From Mycogone perniciosa (Eukaryota > Ascomycota > Sordariomycetes > Hypocreales > Hypocreaceae): a stretch of 64,000 nucleotides of DNA. This document shows, piece after piece, positions 22,882 to 33,536 of this stretch (position 1 is its first letter; every line of letters begins with the position of its first letter). The translations under genes and the position numbers were made by a program. The notes beneath the pieces are model-generated. The model did not search any database. It was not told where the DNA came from and worked only from the letters and a program-made list of their open reading frames with translations. The stretch covers positions 124,001 through 188,000 of the forward strand of contig JAOALB010000027.1 of assembly GCA_025331125.1 (NCBI GenBank), given 5' to 3'.

Positions 22882-24509
22882 TTTGACGATGTTCTTGACA
22901 GCTGGATGATCGGATCGGTTAGCATATGGCACGCGTCTGGAAGTGAATGAAGTGGCAAGTTGGGACGAGAGATTGGGAAATGCGCCAGAAAGTCTTTAAG
23001 GGTGTGTGAAGCAGCCACAGCGTCGCTAGAGTCAGTCAAGGTCGGCGCAGATAGAGTCCGTGGCGGGAACAAGCACCGCAGGGCTGATTCCACGAAGAGC
23101 GTGGATGAGGCTGCTCCCCCGCTCTCACGCCCCTTTGGTGGGGTTCCAGACAGACAACAGCCCAGCGAGTGCGCCAGCACCTGCGACGAGCGTCCAGGCC
23201 TCCAATCGTGGAAAAAGGAGCATTTTGCAGCCTGGAAGACGCTGACTCCGGCGCATCGCAACGGTCCGCACACTCCAACAAGACGGCTCTGGGGGGGCTC
23301 CTCTGCGTGCCAGGGGGGCAGCCCATGACGACAGTGAGGAGGGGCGCGCGCGGTAAGGCACTCACATACCGGATTGCAGGTGTTCTAAAGCGGCTGGAGG
23401 AGTAAGCTTGGTTGGACGGGAAATCACTTCACGAAAGACGAGCAGAGCAGTACGTACGATGAGGCGCGGGATTGAAGGTGTGACTGTTCTGTTGGGAGAA
23501 AGTTCGCTTTGTTGTTGTTGCTGGTTGGAAATTGAAGAAGGGGTTTGGGACAGCGGCCTGGTTCTTCTGCGGTCTTCCTCCCCTATGAGAGGGAGGTATT
23601 TCCCGCCTGGACTCACGTGCCGCGCGGAAGTATCTCGCTGTCTCATGTCTCACAAGGTCACTAATGGGGAACGCCCCAGCGGGTCACCAGCCATTTCAGT
23701 GGCAACCAGGGCGCTGGCATTCAGTGTCTGCACCGCCTGAAATACCTATCGGTACTTCAGACCCTTGCACCATCCCCTGCGGTAACAGCGGTACGAGTCC
23801 CTGAAGAACCTGGCTGGCCAGCATCACGTCACAAGTCCTCGATTAGGCAAACAACTAATAATAAAATCTCCATCAAAATCACGCGTCCTAGGATGCGTAT
23901 GTGGCGTTTTCCATCATCTCGTCGGCTTCATTCACTATCATCATCTACTTGTTTGTGAACATGTATTCCGTAGTACTTCGTGATCCTTCCTACCTTACCC
24001 ACCGGGACTGCCATGTAACCCCGTAGCCGTTCCCTCCATTAGCAATGTTTGGCATGGCACGATGAGACTCCAGGAGTCACGCGGCTCTGACAGGCCTGAA
24101 CTCCCATAACCCTCGTTTTTGTTGGCCAAGTAATATTTTTCATTTCATTCGTTCTGCACGGTCGCCTGGTTCTCCTTTCCCCTGCTCCCCACTCACCCTG
24201 ACTTCGAGGAGTGGTACTCATTAATATCCCTGCCAAATCTTTATGATCACACACGATTTAACCCAGCCGCCATGAATACTACTCGTATTATCTATATGGG
24301 GTATAGAGTACGGAGTAGTAATAGTACAAGGAGATTGTATTATGCCAGATTTAGTATTGTGTTTACTCATACTACGGAGTATGTGTAATCGTATTTACTA
24401 CTCCGTAGTATCTTTCTTGTCTTGATTATCATCGGGCTCTGCGTCGCGCGGCCCGTGTAACCGACAGACCCTATCATTCATATTCGCCATTTGGGAGTTC
24501 GTTAACCTG

Positions 24510-24535
24510 TACGGAGTACTCCGTAGTACTCCGTA
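24510..24535. repeat. Three overlapping copies of the TACGGAGTA / TACTCCGTA word
   Basis: TACGGAGTA at 24510 overlaps its reverse complement at 24517, followed by a third copy at 24527. Further copies at 24309, 24373, 24399 and 24737 make this the densest cluster of the word in the window. Confidence 0.9.
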
Positions 24536-25843
24536 ATTACGTGTGTCAGAACTGACAGATCTCCACAGCAAGGCATGTCGATCGACGGCACAGCTTAATA
24601 CTAAGTACTAAGATCTTGGATCATTGCTTGTATGTAAGATGTGCCAAGCGTCCACTTCTTAATACCAGCACTAGTCTATAGCAGACCCTTCTCTTGGCAT
24701 CAAACATCTATGCTTCGCTTGGCTTTGCATCCAAAGTACGGAGTACATATTTGATATACAGGTACGAGTACGTATGGAGTATGGGCCCTCCTGGATTACA
24801 ACCGGAACCTCTTATCAATATTGACTCACATTCATGCCATTTTTAAGGAGGTGTTGGAACTTGCTTCTCTTTTGCAGACATGCTGCGCCACATGGTACAC
24901 GTTCTGCTTCTATGATGGAAAGTGGCTCTATTTTTGATCATCTTTAGCTATTACACATTGAAGAATGTAGGCATTCCCTTTTTTGTTTCCAACTTTCCTG
25001 AAGGCCAGGATCGTGGTGAAAAGCTGGGTTTGCATGTACTCACACGAGCTTGTTAACATACAAAAGCGTCCTCGTATAACTCTATGAACGGCTTCGAGTT
25101 AATGGCTGAATTACTATCCTGGCCAGAATCACCAACCCCAAGGAGATGGAACTGTTTCGACGGGATACGATAACCATTTAAGGCAAGGTTGACTGGTCAT
25201 ATTTCAGATCGGCACTTAAGTACGGAGTATGGGTGGCATCACACTCACACCATCCGAAGTGCACACCTAGTGTGTCGCCGCTCGAATGAAGTTGCATCGC
25301 CCCTCGTCCAGTTCATCATTGGCATAACGAGTTGGCCTTCTAGGGCAATGAATCAATATGTTACAGGTGTCAAGGCGGAACGCCCATTGTGGGGTTGAAT
25401 ACCTCAGTTAGATCAAGGAAATAGTCCTTATCCACTGCATGCTAGAGGTACTTATTAGTAGTATCAAATTCCACCGTTTTCGCTAAACACCTCGGTTGGA
25501 TTAAACATACGATACATAGGTACTGAGTGGTACTATTATGTAGATACTTCCATACTAGTAGTAATGGATTTCCCGGTAGTTAAAGGGAGTATCCAGAAAA
25601 CCCGGCGCTGTTGTGGAGACTTAAGCACAAGTGGATATGTATAACAAGAGAGGCTTACAGCTTCAAGCTTGCGTGTATTGAGGGATGCTCAACAACTCCT
25701 CTTAGACCAGATGGGCATGGCAGAAACTACATATGAGAAAAGTCACTGCTTTAAGCCAAACTATTCCTACGCCATCTCTACCCAGGTCGCATGATATGTC
25801 GTACCCTACGAAGTACGAAGTAATAGAGTACATACGGAGAACA

Positions 25844-25859
25844 TACTCCGTACGGAGTA
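25844..25859. repeat. 16-nt perfect palindrome TACTCCGTACGGAGTA
   Basis: A forward and a reverse copy of the common 9-mer overlap to give an exact 16-nt palindrome. It lies 250 bp upstream of the IF1 start codon. Confidence 0.9.
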
Positions 25860-26109
25860 CTACTATAGGTATGGTCTCTATTACCAACATGCCAAGAGCT
25901 GCAAGGACACTAAGCCCAATTTGACAACTCCCTCGGATGCGATCGAACCACCTATGACGCCGCTTACTCCGCAGCTCAGCAGCTCCAATTGCTATTACGA
26001 CTCCTACTCTACTGCTCCACGAACCTCAAAACCACCACCACATTCCCACGTCATACCATCTTCTTTCTTCCGCCAAAACCAACCCAATCCCTTTCTTCCT
26101 CAGCCCAAA

Positions 26110-26542
26110 ATGCTTCGCACAACATTCACCAAGACGGCAGCCTTCCGTCCCCTCCGCGCTACCTTCACTACCACTGCCCGCGCCATGGCCCAGGGCGACA
26201 CTGGTGCGCCCCCCAAGACCGGCGGCCCAGGGTGAGCAATATTCATTCCCTGTCATGCATGTGAGATCACATGCTAAAACAACCCAATTTCTGCAGAGAC
26301 GCTTTCCAGCGACGAGAACGCGCCAGCGAAGACCTCGCTATCCGCCAGCGCGAGAAGGAAAAGCTCCTGGAGCTCAAGAAGCAGCTTACCGAGCAGCAGC
26401 AGCACCTTGATCGCCTCGCCAAGCACATGTTTGTCAACCCTGTTCCTTAGTTATATCCTTCTTCTGTTGGTTGATTACGCATGCTGACATACTCTTTCAC
26501 AGCGATGAGATTACCAAGGACCAGGGCGGCGAGCAGAACTAA
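26110..26542 (+). CDS. INH1: Mitochondrial F1Fo-ATPase inhibitor IF1 (INH1)
   Basis: Three exons: 26110-26231, 26297-26428 and 26503-26542; 97 aa. An N-terminal presequence (MLRTTFTKTAAFRPLRATF) is followed by the IF1 core: GAFQ-like GDAFQRRERASEDLAIRQRE, then a long charged coiled coil (KEKLLELKKQLTEQQQHLDRLAKHI) and a short tail (DEITKDQGGEQN). IF1 binds the F1 sector of ATP synthase at low matrix pH and stops ATP hydrolysis. Intron 2 has the less common donor GTTTGT. An ATG further upstream (25954, in the leader) is not needed. Confidence 0.9.
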
Positions 26543-26861
26543 GAAGCCATATGTGTTATATACTCGAGCAGAAATAATCGCGGGGCCAACGGGGTCGATG
26601 TACCATATGTGTAGGATGATTGAAGGCCCAATTGAAGAATCCAGAGCTCCGTGTCTTCCATCACCCTCTTCTAGCCTAGTGTACAACTACATGCATCCCC
26701 TCCGTTTTACAGAAAACAAAAAGAAAGAACCCTTCCTGCTTTATTAACATCACCGACTTGCCTTTTGGCTGTGTGTGCTTGAGACCTTTAGATTTTCAGT
26801 CTTTCCTGATGCCGTTCCAGAACTCCAAATTCCAATGAACAATATCTACCTAATCGTCCCT
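26543..26861. other. Convergent intergenic region (IF1 / NSP1)
   Basis: 3' flanks only; nothing coding seen. Confidence 0.5.
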
Positions 26862-29081
26862 TCACCTTCTTCCCATGTATGACCGATAGAAGCTCTCCGC
26901 AGCGTCGCTCTCCCCGCCAGCGTAGTGGCTACCGAGGTTGCTGGTCGACTTCTGCGCAGCTGTAACCTTGGCTTGCAGAGCCGAGGCATTGACATCGATC
27001 CATTGCAGCTGTGTGAGGTGGCTATTCAGCACCCGAACGATTTGGCTCAACTGTATTGATCTATTAGTATGTGTTGTCTTGAATCCATTGCCGATGTAAC
27101 TTACCGGATCCTCGGCCTTCGCTCCCTTGCTCAGCGTTCCAGAAATGTCGTTAATCTCCTTGACCATCTTGGATAGATCTCGCGATTTCTCATCAAGTTG
27201 CTGGGTGAGCTTCTCAGCCAACTTATAAGTGCGTTCACGCTCTTGATCAGGTCCCCCGAGTTGTTCCCCAGGACCCATTTGTTTAGCAAACATGTCCTGA
27301 ACCTCTGATTCGTAACGGTTGAGCCAGGCCTCTAGTTCCTCTTGCTGACTTTCCACGGCAGCGAGTTGACGTTCAATCTCGTGACTGGCCCGCTCGGCTT
27401 CAAAGGTGTCAAGGTACAGCTTCTGGATCTTCTCGCCATTATCCACGAGATTTCTATCCCAGGTAGACACGATAGTAGCCTGCTCCTTGAATTCCTTCTG
27501 ATACTTGGATAGATCCGAAGCCCACCGAGTGACGATATCCTCCATCGTCTTATTCTTCAGCCGGGCCATCTGCGAGGGAGGCCCAGTCGTAGAGGCACCT
27601 AGTGCACTCGTGGTGCCATTTTGGGTAGTAGTAGCAGGCTTCGTTGCTTCCTTGTCTTTTTCCTTGTTGTCTACGGCAGGTTTAGCTCCAAACAAGCCTC
27701 CACCAGCAGCCGAGGTCGTTGCAGTGGCTGCGGGTATAGTTGTGCTGGTGGTAGTCGTGGCCGTGGCAGCAGTCGTTGGTTGAGATGTGGCAGTGGCGGG
27801 AGTGCCGAACAAAGATGATGCAGGCCTTGCTGTGGAGGCGGCAGAAGATTGAGGAGTCGTACCAAACAGATTACCCGCAGTAGCTGTCGTGGCCAGTCCT
27901 GCGGAAGAGGTTGTTGGAGCAGCAGCAGCAGCAGTAGCAGCAGGCTTACCACCAAAGAGGCCCCCGGTGGCAGCCGGAGCTGGGGTAGATCCGGAAGAGG
28001 CAGATGCGGTAGTAGCAGTGGCGGTACCGAACAGACCTCCCGCGGATGCTGCTGGCGGAGCTGAGACGGCAGCTGGAGCAGCTGGCTTGATTCCGAACAA
28101 GGAGCTCGTTGTGCCAGCGCTTGCAGGGGCAGCGGCTGGTGCCGACGACGCAGGCTGAGCGGCGCTAGCTGCGGTGCTTCCAAAGAGTCCCCCTGGTGCC
28201 GGTGCCGCGGTTGTGGCCGGTTTGGCACCGAAAAGGCCTCCTGCGCTCGCCTGCGTACCACCAAAGAGTCCTGATCCAGATGTAGTCGTCGTGGCGGGCT
28301 GGGAGGTGGCTGTCAAGGTGGTACTTGGCTTTGCCGCACCACCACCAAATAAACCACCTGCCTGTTGGGCACCGGCGTTTCCAAATAAACCCGGGCCAGC
28401 AGGCTTGGAAGCATCAGTTGGCGGTGCTCCCGCAGGAGTTGTTGATGCTAGGGAAAACAATGGCTTCGCAGGCGTCGCTGCTGCGATCGTCGTAGGAGTA
28501 ACTCCCAGGGTACTAGGGGTGGTGCTGGGTTTGTTCCCAAACAGCGAGGCGCCACTAGCATTGCCAAACATGCCTCCTGCTGATGGGGCAGGCAATGTTG
28601 TGGCTGCTCCTTGAGGCTTGTTCGCATTGTTTTGCCCCCCAAACAGACCACCAGTTGGAGGAGTAGAACTGTTGTTATTTCCAAACAGACCACCTGCAGC
28701 CGGAGTTGTGCTGGCGGCGCCAAACAGTCCTCCTGCTGCTGGGGCCGAAGTGGTAGCGCCTGCTCCACCGAATAATCCGCCAGTGGTCGGTGTTGTGGTT
28801 GAGCTTCCTCCAAACAGGCCTCCAGCCGAGGTTGTTGGTGTAGTAGAAGAGGCTGCACCGCCAAAGAGACCGCCAGCCGGCTTTTGTGCGGTGTTGGCAT
28901 TCTGACCGAAGAGACCTCCGGTAGTAGTAGTGGTGGTGGTAGGAGTCGTCGAGGTACCGAAGGAAAACTTGGGCGTTCCAGCGGCAGCAGCGCCAAAGAG
29001 ACCACCTGCAGCAGGTGCTGACGTGGTTGTGCTGTTGGACGCGGTGCCCGAGGAACTCGGGGGTCCAAATGTGAAGGACAT
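26862..29081 (-). CDS. NSP1: Nucleoporin NSP1 (FG-repeat, Nsp1_C coiled coil)
   Basis: Two exons, 29081-27105 and 27050-26862; 721 aa. Residues about 1-480 form an FG domain made of GGLFG/SLFG units in Ala/Thr/Pro/Ser-rich linkers. Then comes a charged linker and the Nsp1 C-terminal coiled-coil domain (MARLKNKTMEDIVTRWASDL to the end). The 54-nt intron 27051-27104 (GTAAGT...ACTAAT...ACAG) has no in-frame stop, so a reader could miss it; removing it gives DPLSQIVRVLNSHLTQLQ, matching the family. NSP1 anchors the central transport channel with Nup57/Nup49 and joins the Nup82 complex. The start MSFTFG is typical. Confidence 0.93.
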   Translation of the reverse strand: MSFTFGPPSSSGTASNSTTTSAPAAGGLFGAAAAGTPKFSFGTSTTPTTTTTTTGGLFGQNANTAQKPAGGLFGGAASSTTPTTSAGGLFGGSSTTTPTTGGLFGGAGATTSAPAAGGLFGAASTTPAAGGLFGNNNSSTPPTGGLFGGQNNANKPQGAATTLPAPSAGGMFGNASGASLFGNKPSTTPSTLGVTPTTIAAATPAKPLFSLASTTPAGAPPTDASKPAGPGLFGNAGAQQAGGLFGGGAAKPSTTLTATSQPATTTTSGSGLFGGTQASAGGLFGAKPATTAAPAPGGLFGSTAASAAQPASSAPAAAPASAGTTSSLFGIKPAAPAAVSAPPAASAGGLFGTATATTASASSGSTPAPAATGGLFGGKPAATAAAAAPTTSSAGLATTATAGNLFGTTPQSSAASTARPASSLFGTPATATSQPTTAATATTTTSTTIPAATATTSAAGGGLFGAKPAVDNKEKDKEATKPATTTQNGTTSALGASTTGPPSQMARLKNKTMEDIVTRWASDLSKYQKEFKEQATIVSTWDRNLVDNGEKIQKLYLDTFEAERASHEIERQLAAVESQQEELEAWLNRYESEVQDMFAKQMGPGEQLGGPDQERERTYKLAEKLTQQLDEKSRDLSKMVKEINDISGTLSKGAKAEDPVSYIGNGFKTTHTNRSIQLSQIVRVLNSHLTQLQWIDVNASALQAKVTAAQKSTSNLGSHYAGGESDAAESFYRSYMGRR

Positions 29082-29887
29082 GACGATTGAGAGAACTGTT
29101 TTGTTGTGTTGGGTAACCGTCGGCTTCGACTTCTGTCGCGATGCTCGTCAAATCGTAACTAGAAAGTCAAGGAATTCAGCAGGCTGCCCTGGCGAGCTGA
29201 AATCAGATGAGAATAGATTAGAAGCTTAGTATCTTGTGTGATTGCCCACCAACGACTCGCGACGAGATGGCTGAGGCAGACGGTGAAGCAACAAAACACC
29301 AACAATTGTCCAAGGCTGACGGTTGGGAGGTGCTTTTTTCGCGGTGATGCTGCTAGCTGCTAGGAGAGCTCCACGAAGCGCGCAGCCGTGCTGTGGCTAG
29401 AGGTACGTACCTTGCTGGCTAAGCCACAGTCCCTTAAGAGTGGATGTGGCAGAGTGGGTCGCACCAGACTTCATCCAACATGGCAACTGCTTGCTAATAC
29501 TCCACGTGATGGATACTGTCATGGTCTGGAGCTTGGATATACATGTACTTCGTACATCGCAGTATCAAGAACTCAATTCCTATTTTGGACCCTCAAACTC
29601 CAGCACTCGTTCGTATGGCCCCATCAGCTCCAAATCTTGCTGTTACCACGGCCTACGGAATACCCTCATAGCGCAGAAACAAATATCCGGGACCGGCATG
29701 TCCTAAAAGCAGTCGTTTATATGTACCAAGGCCTCGACGGCCGACAGAAGATCCTGGCTCCTTTTCCCTCACTCTCCCTTTTAACTACAAACGTGGCACT
29801 CGTCTTGACCAACTACACTCCCAATTCTCCTTGTTCCTTGAAGTGATCTGTCGACCGCCGTTAAGCTGTAGAGCATCAATAGGAACA
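29082..29887. other. Divergent promoter region (NSP1 / aftiphilin-like gene)
   Basis: Leader sequences and promoter of two divergent genes; a TACTTCGTA variant near 29548. No gene seen. Confidence 0.5.
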
Positions 29888-31494
29888 ATGGCAGATTCCC
29901 AAGAACTTAAGTTGCCACCGCAAACGGACATCGCAGATCCAGGGGCACATCAACTAGGTCTCTGACATTGCGTTGTTGCTCCCCCAGCCCAAAATATGCT
30001 GACCTTTGCCTAGCTGAAGCCTCCGATTCGGACGATCAGTTCACAGATGCGCAGTCTGTCCCCCAGAGCCCCAACATCTGCTCACCGATCCCCGAGACAC
30101 GGGTTGAGAAGGTCGATGATGAGCCCTCCCATGGAGAAGTGCCTGGCACCGAGGCATACAGAATGAGAGAGCAAGATGCGAAACCCGACCAGATTGCTAT
30201 TATTTCCGACGAAGCCTCCGAATCCTCATCTTCCACCCCTCAGAACATGACTCCGATTCCTACAGCGGTCATCGAAGAACCTAGTGGCGAGCATCTGGAC
30301 CAGCACTCCGCCGACCATCAAGACAATCGCAGATTAGACACTCCGCCAGACATCTTGTTGACTCCTGATGAAGGGGTTAAAGGCGGTGATGAGGGTACCC
30401 ATGCTAGTATGAACACAACGAGACTCCGACGAGCTGGAAAGACCACGTTTGATTGACCTTTGGATTCATTCTTTATAGATGTTCCGCTGTCACCAGCATC
30501 AAGCCCGGGCCGTTTGAGAAAGAAATCCTCGAGGTCTCTACTACCGATAGCTCCAGTTACACAGAGCGAAGAGATCGCTGATGACGAGGCAATTGATAGT
30601 GATGGCGATGACAATTTTGACGACGATTTCGACGATTTCGAAGAAGGCGCTCAGGATGATGACTTTGATGACTTCGAGGATGGCTTTCAACATGCTGAAA
30701 CCACTGCGGCAGCTACGCCGGTACAACCACAATCAACATTACCATTCGTATGTACCGCCCGATCGTTCACGTCCTTCAGCGCTAATTAGATTCGACAGCC
30801 TATTCCTGACTTTGACGGCTTAAGTCCCGACGAGGTCATATCTACAATAGAGCCATGCCTACACGATCTCTTTCCTCCTGAAGAGTTGGACTTCCCCCCT
30901 TTTCCAACACTCTCCAAAGACTCGTCTATTTTCCTCACGCCCCGCTCCGCCTCCCTTTGGTCACAGCTCGTTGCACCTCCACCCCTCGCACCGCCTGACT
31001 GGATTCGTTCCCGCACTCGCCGCCTATTCCTCGTCTCCCTCGGCGTCCCTGTCGACCTCGACGAGATTCTCCCGGCCTCCAAGCAAAAGAAGCTTGTACT
31101 GCCCTCCCTCAATGTCCCTGCTACATCTCCTCGCGCATCAAGTGATCTACGATCGGCGTCACGGTTAAAACAGGGCGAGGGCAATGCCTCGTCTACCTCG
31201 GTGGACTCACAAGGCAGGCCCTCTACATCAAAAAGGAGGAAGGGACCGCCGCCACAACCTGCATTGGATCTAGTTGCTGCAAGACATCTCTGCCAAACTA
31301 CAGATGAGGCACTTGATGGTATGACGAATGAAGAGCTTAAAGAGCACGTTTCGAAACTGGAGGTTATGCAAGGGGCAGCTAAAGAAGTATTGGATTACTG
31401 GACGAAACGGACGGATGAAAAGATTGGAGACAGAGAAGCATTCGAGGGCGTTATAGAAAACTTAGTGGCGCATGCGCGTAAGGTACGGAAATAG
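29888..31494 (+). CDS. Acidic protein with DDFDDFE motifs, aftiphilin-like (trafficking?)
   Basis: Four exons: 29888-29957, 30014-30406, 30479-30747 and 30799-31494; 475 aa. An acidic N-terminus (EASDSDDQFTDAQS) and a repeated cluster DDFDDFEEG/DDFDDFEDGF resemble the aromatic-acidic motifs with which aftiphilin and similar adaptors bind AP-1/GGA ear domains. The C-terminal half starts with a Pro-rich stretch, has LTPRSASLWSQLVAPPPLAP and ends in a helical segment (EVLDYWTKRTDEKIGDRE). Exon 2 contains an in-frame TGA at 30454 if intron 2 is not removed; the 72-nt intron 30407-30478 (GTATGA...TTATAG) skips it and keeps frame. A donor at 30395 (GTACCC) would also work but is weaker. The function is inference from the motifs only. 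Confidence 0.65.
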
Positions 31495-31888
31495 GTTGCA
31501 CCACCTACTCGTCGTGGGTTGTCCAATTTCAAGTCAATTGGTCTAGCAGCTGAGTACTTTTTCTTCTCTCCGTAAACGCATCTCCATCGCTGGCGGTTCT
31601 ACGGAGTAGTACTTACATATCTTCCTAATGGCCCTCCAGCTCCTAAGTTTCCACACCTCTCTCAAAATGCCCGCTTATTTTCGCATAGACCACCCATTCT
31701 CAATAACTACCACCAACCCGTTGGAGATGTTATAATTTCACTGAGTTTTATCTACAAGCACTCATCTTCGTCTCCATAGTCAACTACCACTAATTAGGAT
31801 GATAATCCCAAGGTGTGACTTTACCGAGACATTGCCGTAACCAAAGGTTGTGCAGCGACACACCGTTATCCATAGAGTCGCCACGCTT
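31495..31888. other. Convergent intergenic region (aftiphilin-like / eIF2-gamma)
   Basis: 3' flanks; one TACGGAGTA at 31600. Nothing coding seen. Confidence 0.5.
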
Positions 31889-33536
31889 TTAAGACGAGCT
31901 GGGCTCCAGGGTTACACCGCTGAAATTTTGTTAGTATGATATCAACTAAGGAACGAACGTTCTGGCGTCACTTACGCAGCAATAGTAGCCCATCCAATCA
32001 ATCGCCAATGCTTCTCGATACGACGACTCAGGGCAACCTTCTCACCGATATCCGTGCAGACTGGGGTGGTCAGGACCAGCTTAGCAGCATCGTTCTTGAT
32101 GGCGGCGACCTTGGCACCAGTAGATGTGGAACCAATGTTGACCATGATGACCTCGTTCTTGGCCAATTTGGCGACCTTGGCCTGCTTGCCGTCGGCAGTC
32201 TTGACACCAAGCAGGCGACGGAGAAGGTAGAAGTTGACCTCGATCTCGCTGTAGATCTCTGGAAGCTTGCCCTTGAGACCGAGGACAAAGCCAACGAGAC
32301 GATCGGCTCGGCAAAGTGTGGGGTCGATCTGGGTACCGACACCGATCAGACCACCGGGCACGGCATACTTGAGGTCGTTGCCTTCTGAGTTGAGAGTGAG
32401 AACTCGGCTGAAGAGGGGTGTGCACTTGAGAGCACCGCTGCTATCTCGAGACACGATACCAGGTCGAATCTCAATCTCATCACCCAGCTTGAGAACACCG
32501 TGCAGAATACTGCCACCAGCAACACCACCCTTCAGCTCATCAATCTCGGCACCAGGCTTGTTGACGTCGAATGAACGGATAATGATCATGCGAGGATCCA
32601 CGCTAAGATCTCTGATGGGGACAGGGATGGTGTTGACAATGGCATCGAGAACGGCATCGATGTTGAGCTTGAGCTGAGCGGAGATGGGAATAACGGGAGA
32701 CTTTTCGGCGACAGTACCACGGATGAATTTGAGGATTGACTCGTAGTGTTGCTGAGCGACCTCCTCCCTCATCAAGTCCACCTTGTTTTGCAAGATAATG
32801 ATGTTCTCCAACTTCATGATTTCAATGGCAGCCAAATGCTCCGATGTCTGTGGCTGAGGGCAGGATTCGTTACCTGCAATCAGAAGAAGGGCTGCATCCA
32901 TGACAGCGGCACCAGACAACATGGTGCTCATGAGAATATCGTGGCCAGGGCAGTCAACAAAGCTAGGTATCAGGGTCAGCATTGTACCAGACTCCTCCCC
33001 ATCAAGGAATCAACTTACGAAACATGGCGCAATAACCGGTAGGTGCCGCTGCAGCCATCCCGCTCGCACGGTGGATCGACCTCCTTTTCACTGCCATAAC
33101 TTCGGTAGGATGTTGGCCGGGGGCACTCTTGGTTATCACACTTATAGATCTTGGCGTTGGCGTATCCCAGCTTAATGGTGATGTTTCGGATCAGCTCGTT
33201 CTTGAATCGAACCGTCTGCACACCGGAAATGGCCTTGACGACGGTTGACTTTCCGTGGGCCACATGTCCGATTGTGCCAATGTTGATAGTTGCTTGTCGG
33301 GCGATAATTTCGGGCGTGAGGGGCGTCAGGGTACCGACATCAAGGTCTTTTGGGTCCGTCTGCGGGGGCAACGGCGGCTTCTGCTTCGTCTGATCCGGAA
33401 TAGCAGGGTTGGTCTTCTTGATTGCGGATTTCAGGGGCTTCTCATCGAAGGTCTCAGCGTTGTCCTGGGCATCGATGGATTCTCCAGAGTCTGAGTCAGA
33501 CTCGATGTCGTCGTATTTAGGGTCACCGTTGGACAT
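31889..33536 (-). CDS. GCD11: Translation initiation factor eIF2 subunit gamma
   Basis: Three exons: 33536-33019, 32962-31976 and 31919-31889; 511 aa. An acidic N-terminal tail precedes a GTPase domain with G1 GHVAHGKS (residues 90-97), G3 DCPGHD and G4 NKVD, plus the gamma-specific zinc knuckle (KCDNQECPRP ... CERDGC). Beta-barrel domains II and III follow. The last exon is 31 nt and gives the conserved C-terminus AGVTLEPSSS; without it the frame stops inside the intron at GTAAGT. eIF2-gamma binds GTP and the acceptor end of Met-tRNAi in the ternary complex. Introns are 56 nt each with CTAAC branch sites. Confidence 0.97.

Larger units (their letters stand above)
22882..26109. other. Large gene-free divergent region (14-3-3 / IF1), rich in TACGGAGTA
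   Basis: About 3.2 kb. The first kilobase (to about 23900) is the 14-3-3 leader and promoter, GC-rich, with frames on both strands but no recognisable domain. From about 23900 to 25900 the DNA is AT-richer and packed with short TAC/GTA palindromic words, including nine or more exact copies of TACGGAGTA/TACTCCGTA and several TACGAAGTA variants. No transposase, reverse transcriptase or long terminal repeat could be read in any frame. It could be heavily decayed repeat DNA or simply a long promoter region. Confidence 0.55.

Noticed and set aside
22882..26109. A transposon or retroelement in the 3.2 kb gene-free region
   Set aside because: No terminal repeats, transposase or reverse-transcriptase motifs could be read on either strand; only short palindromic words are seen.
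27505..28905. Long Ala/Pro/Val-rich plus-strand frames within 27500-28900
   Set aside because: They are antisense to the low-complexity FG repeats of NSP1, whose GC-rich repeats keep several frames open.
30454..30456. Stop-codon readthrough (TGA C) in the aftiphilin-like gene
   Set aside because: A 72-nt intron with good donor and acceptor removes the TGA in frame, so readthrough is not needed to explain the continuing frame.
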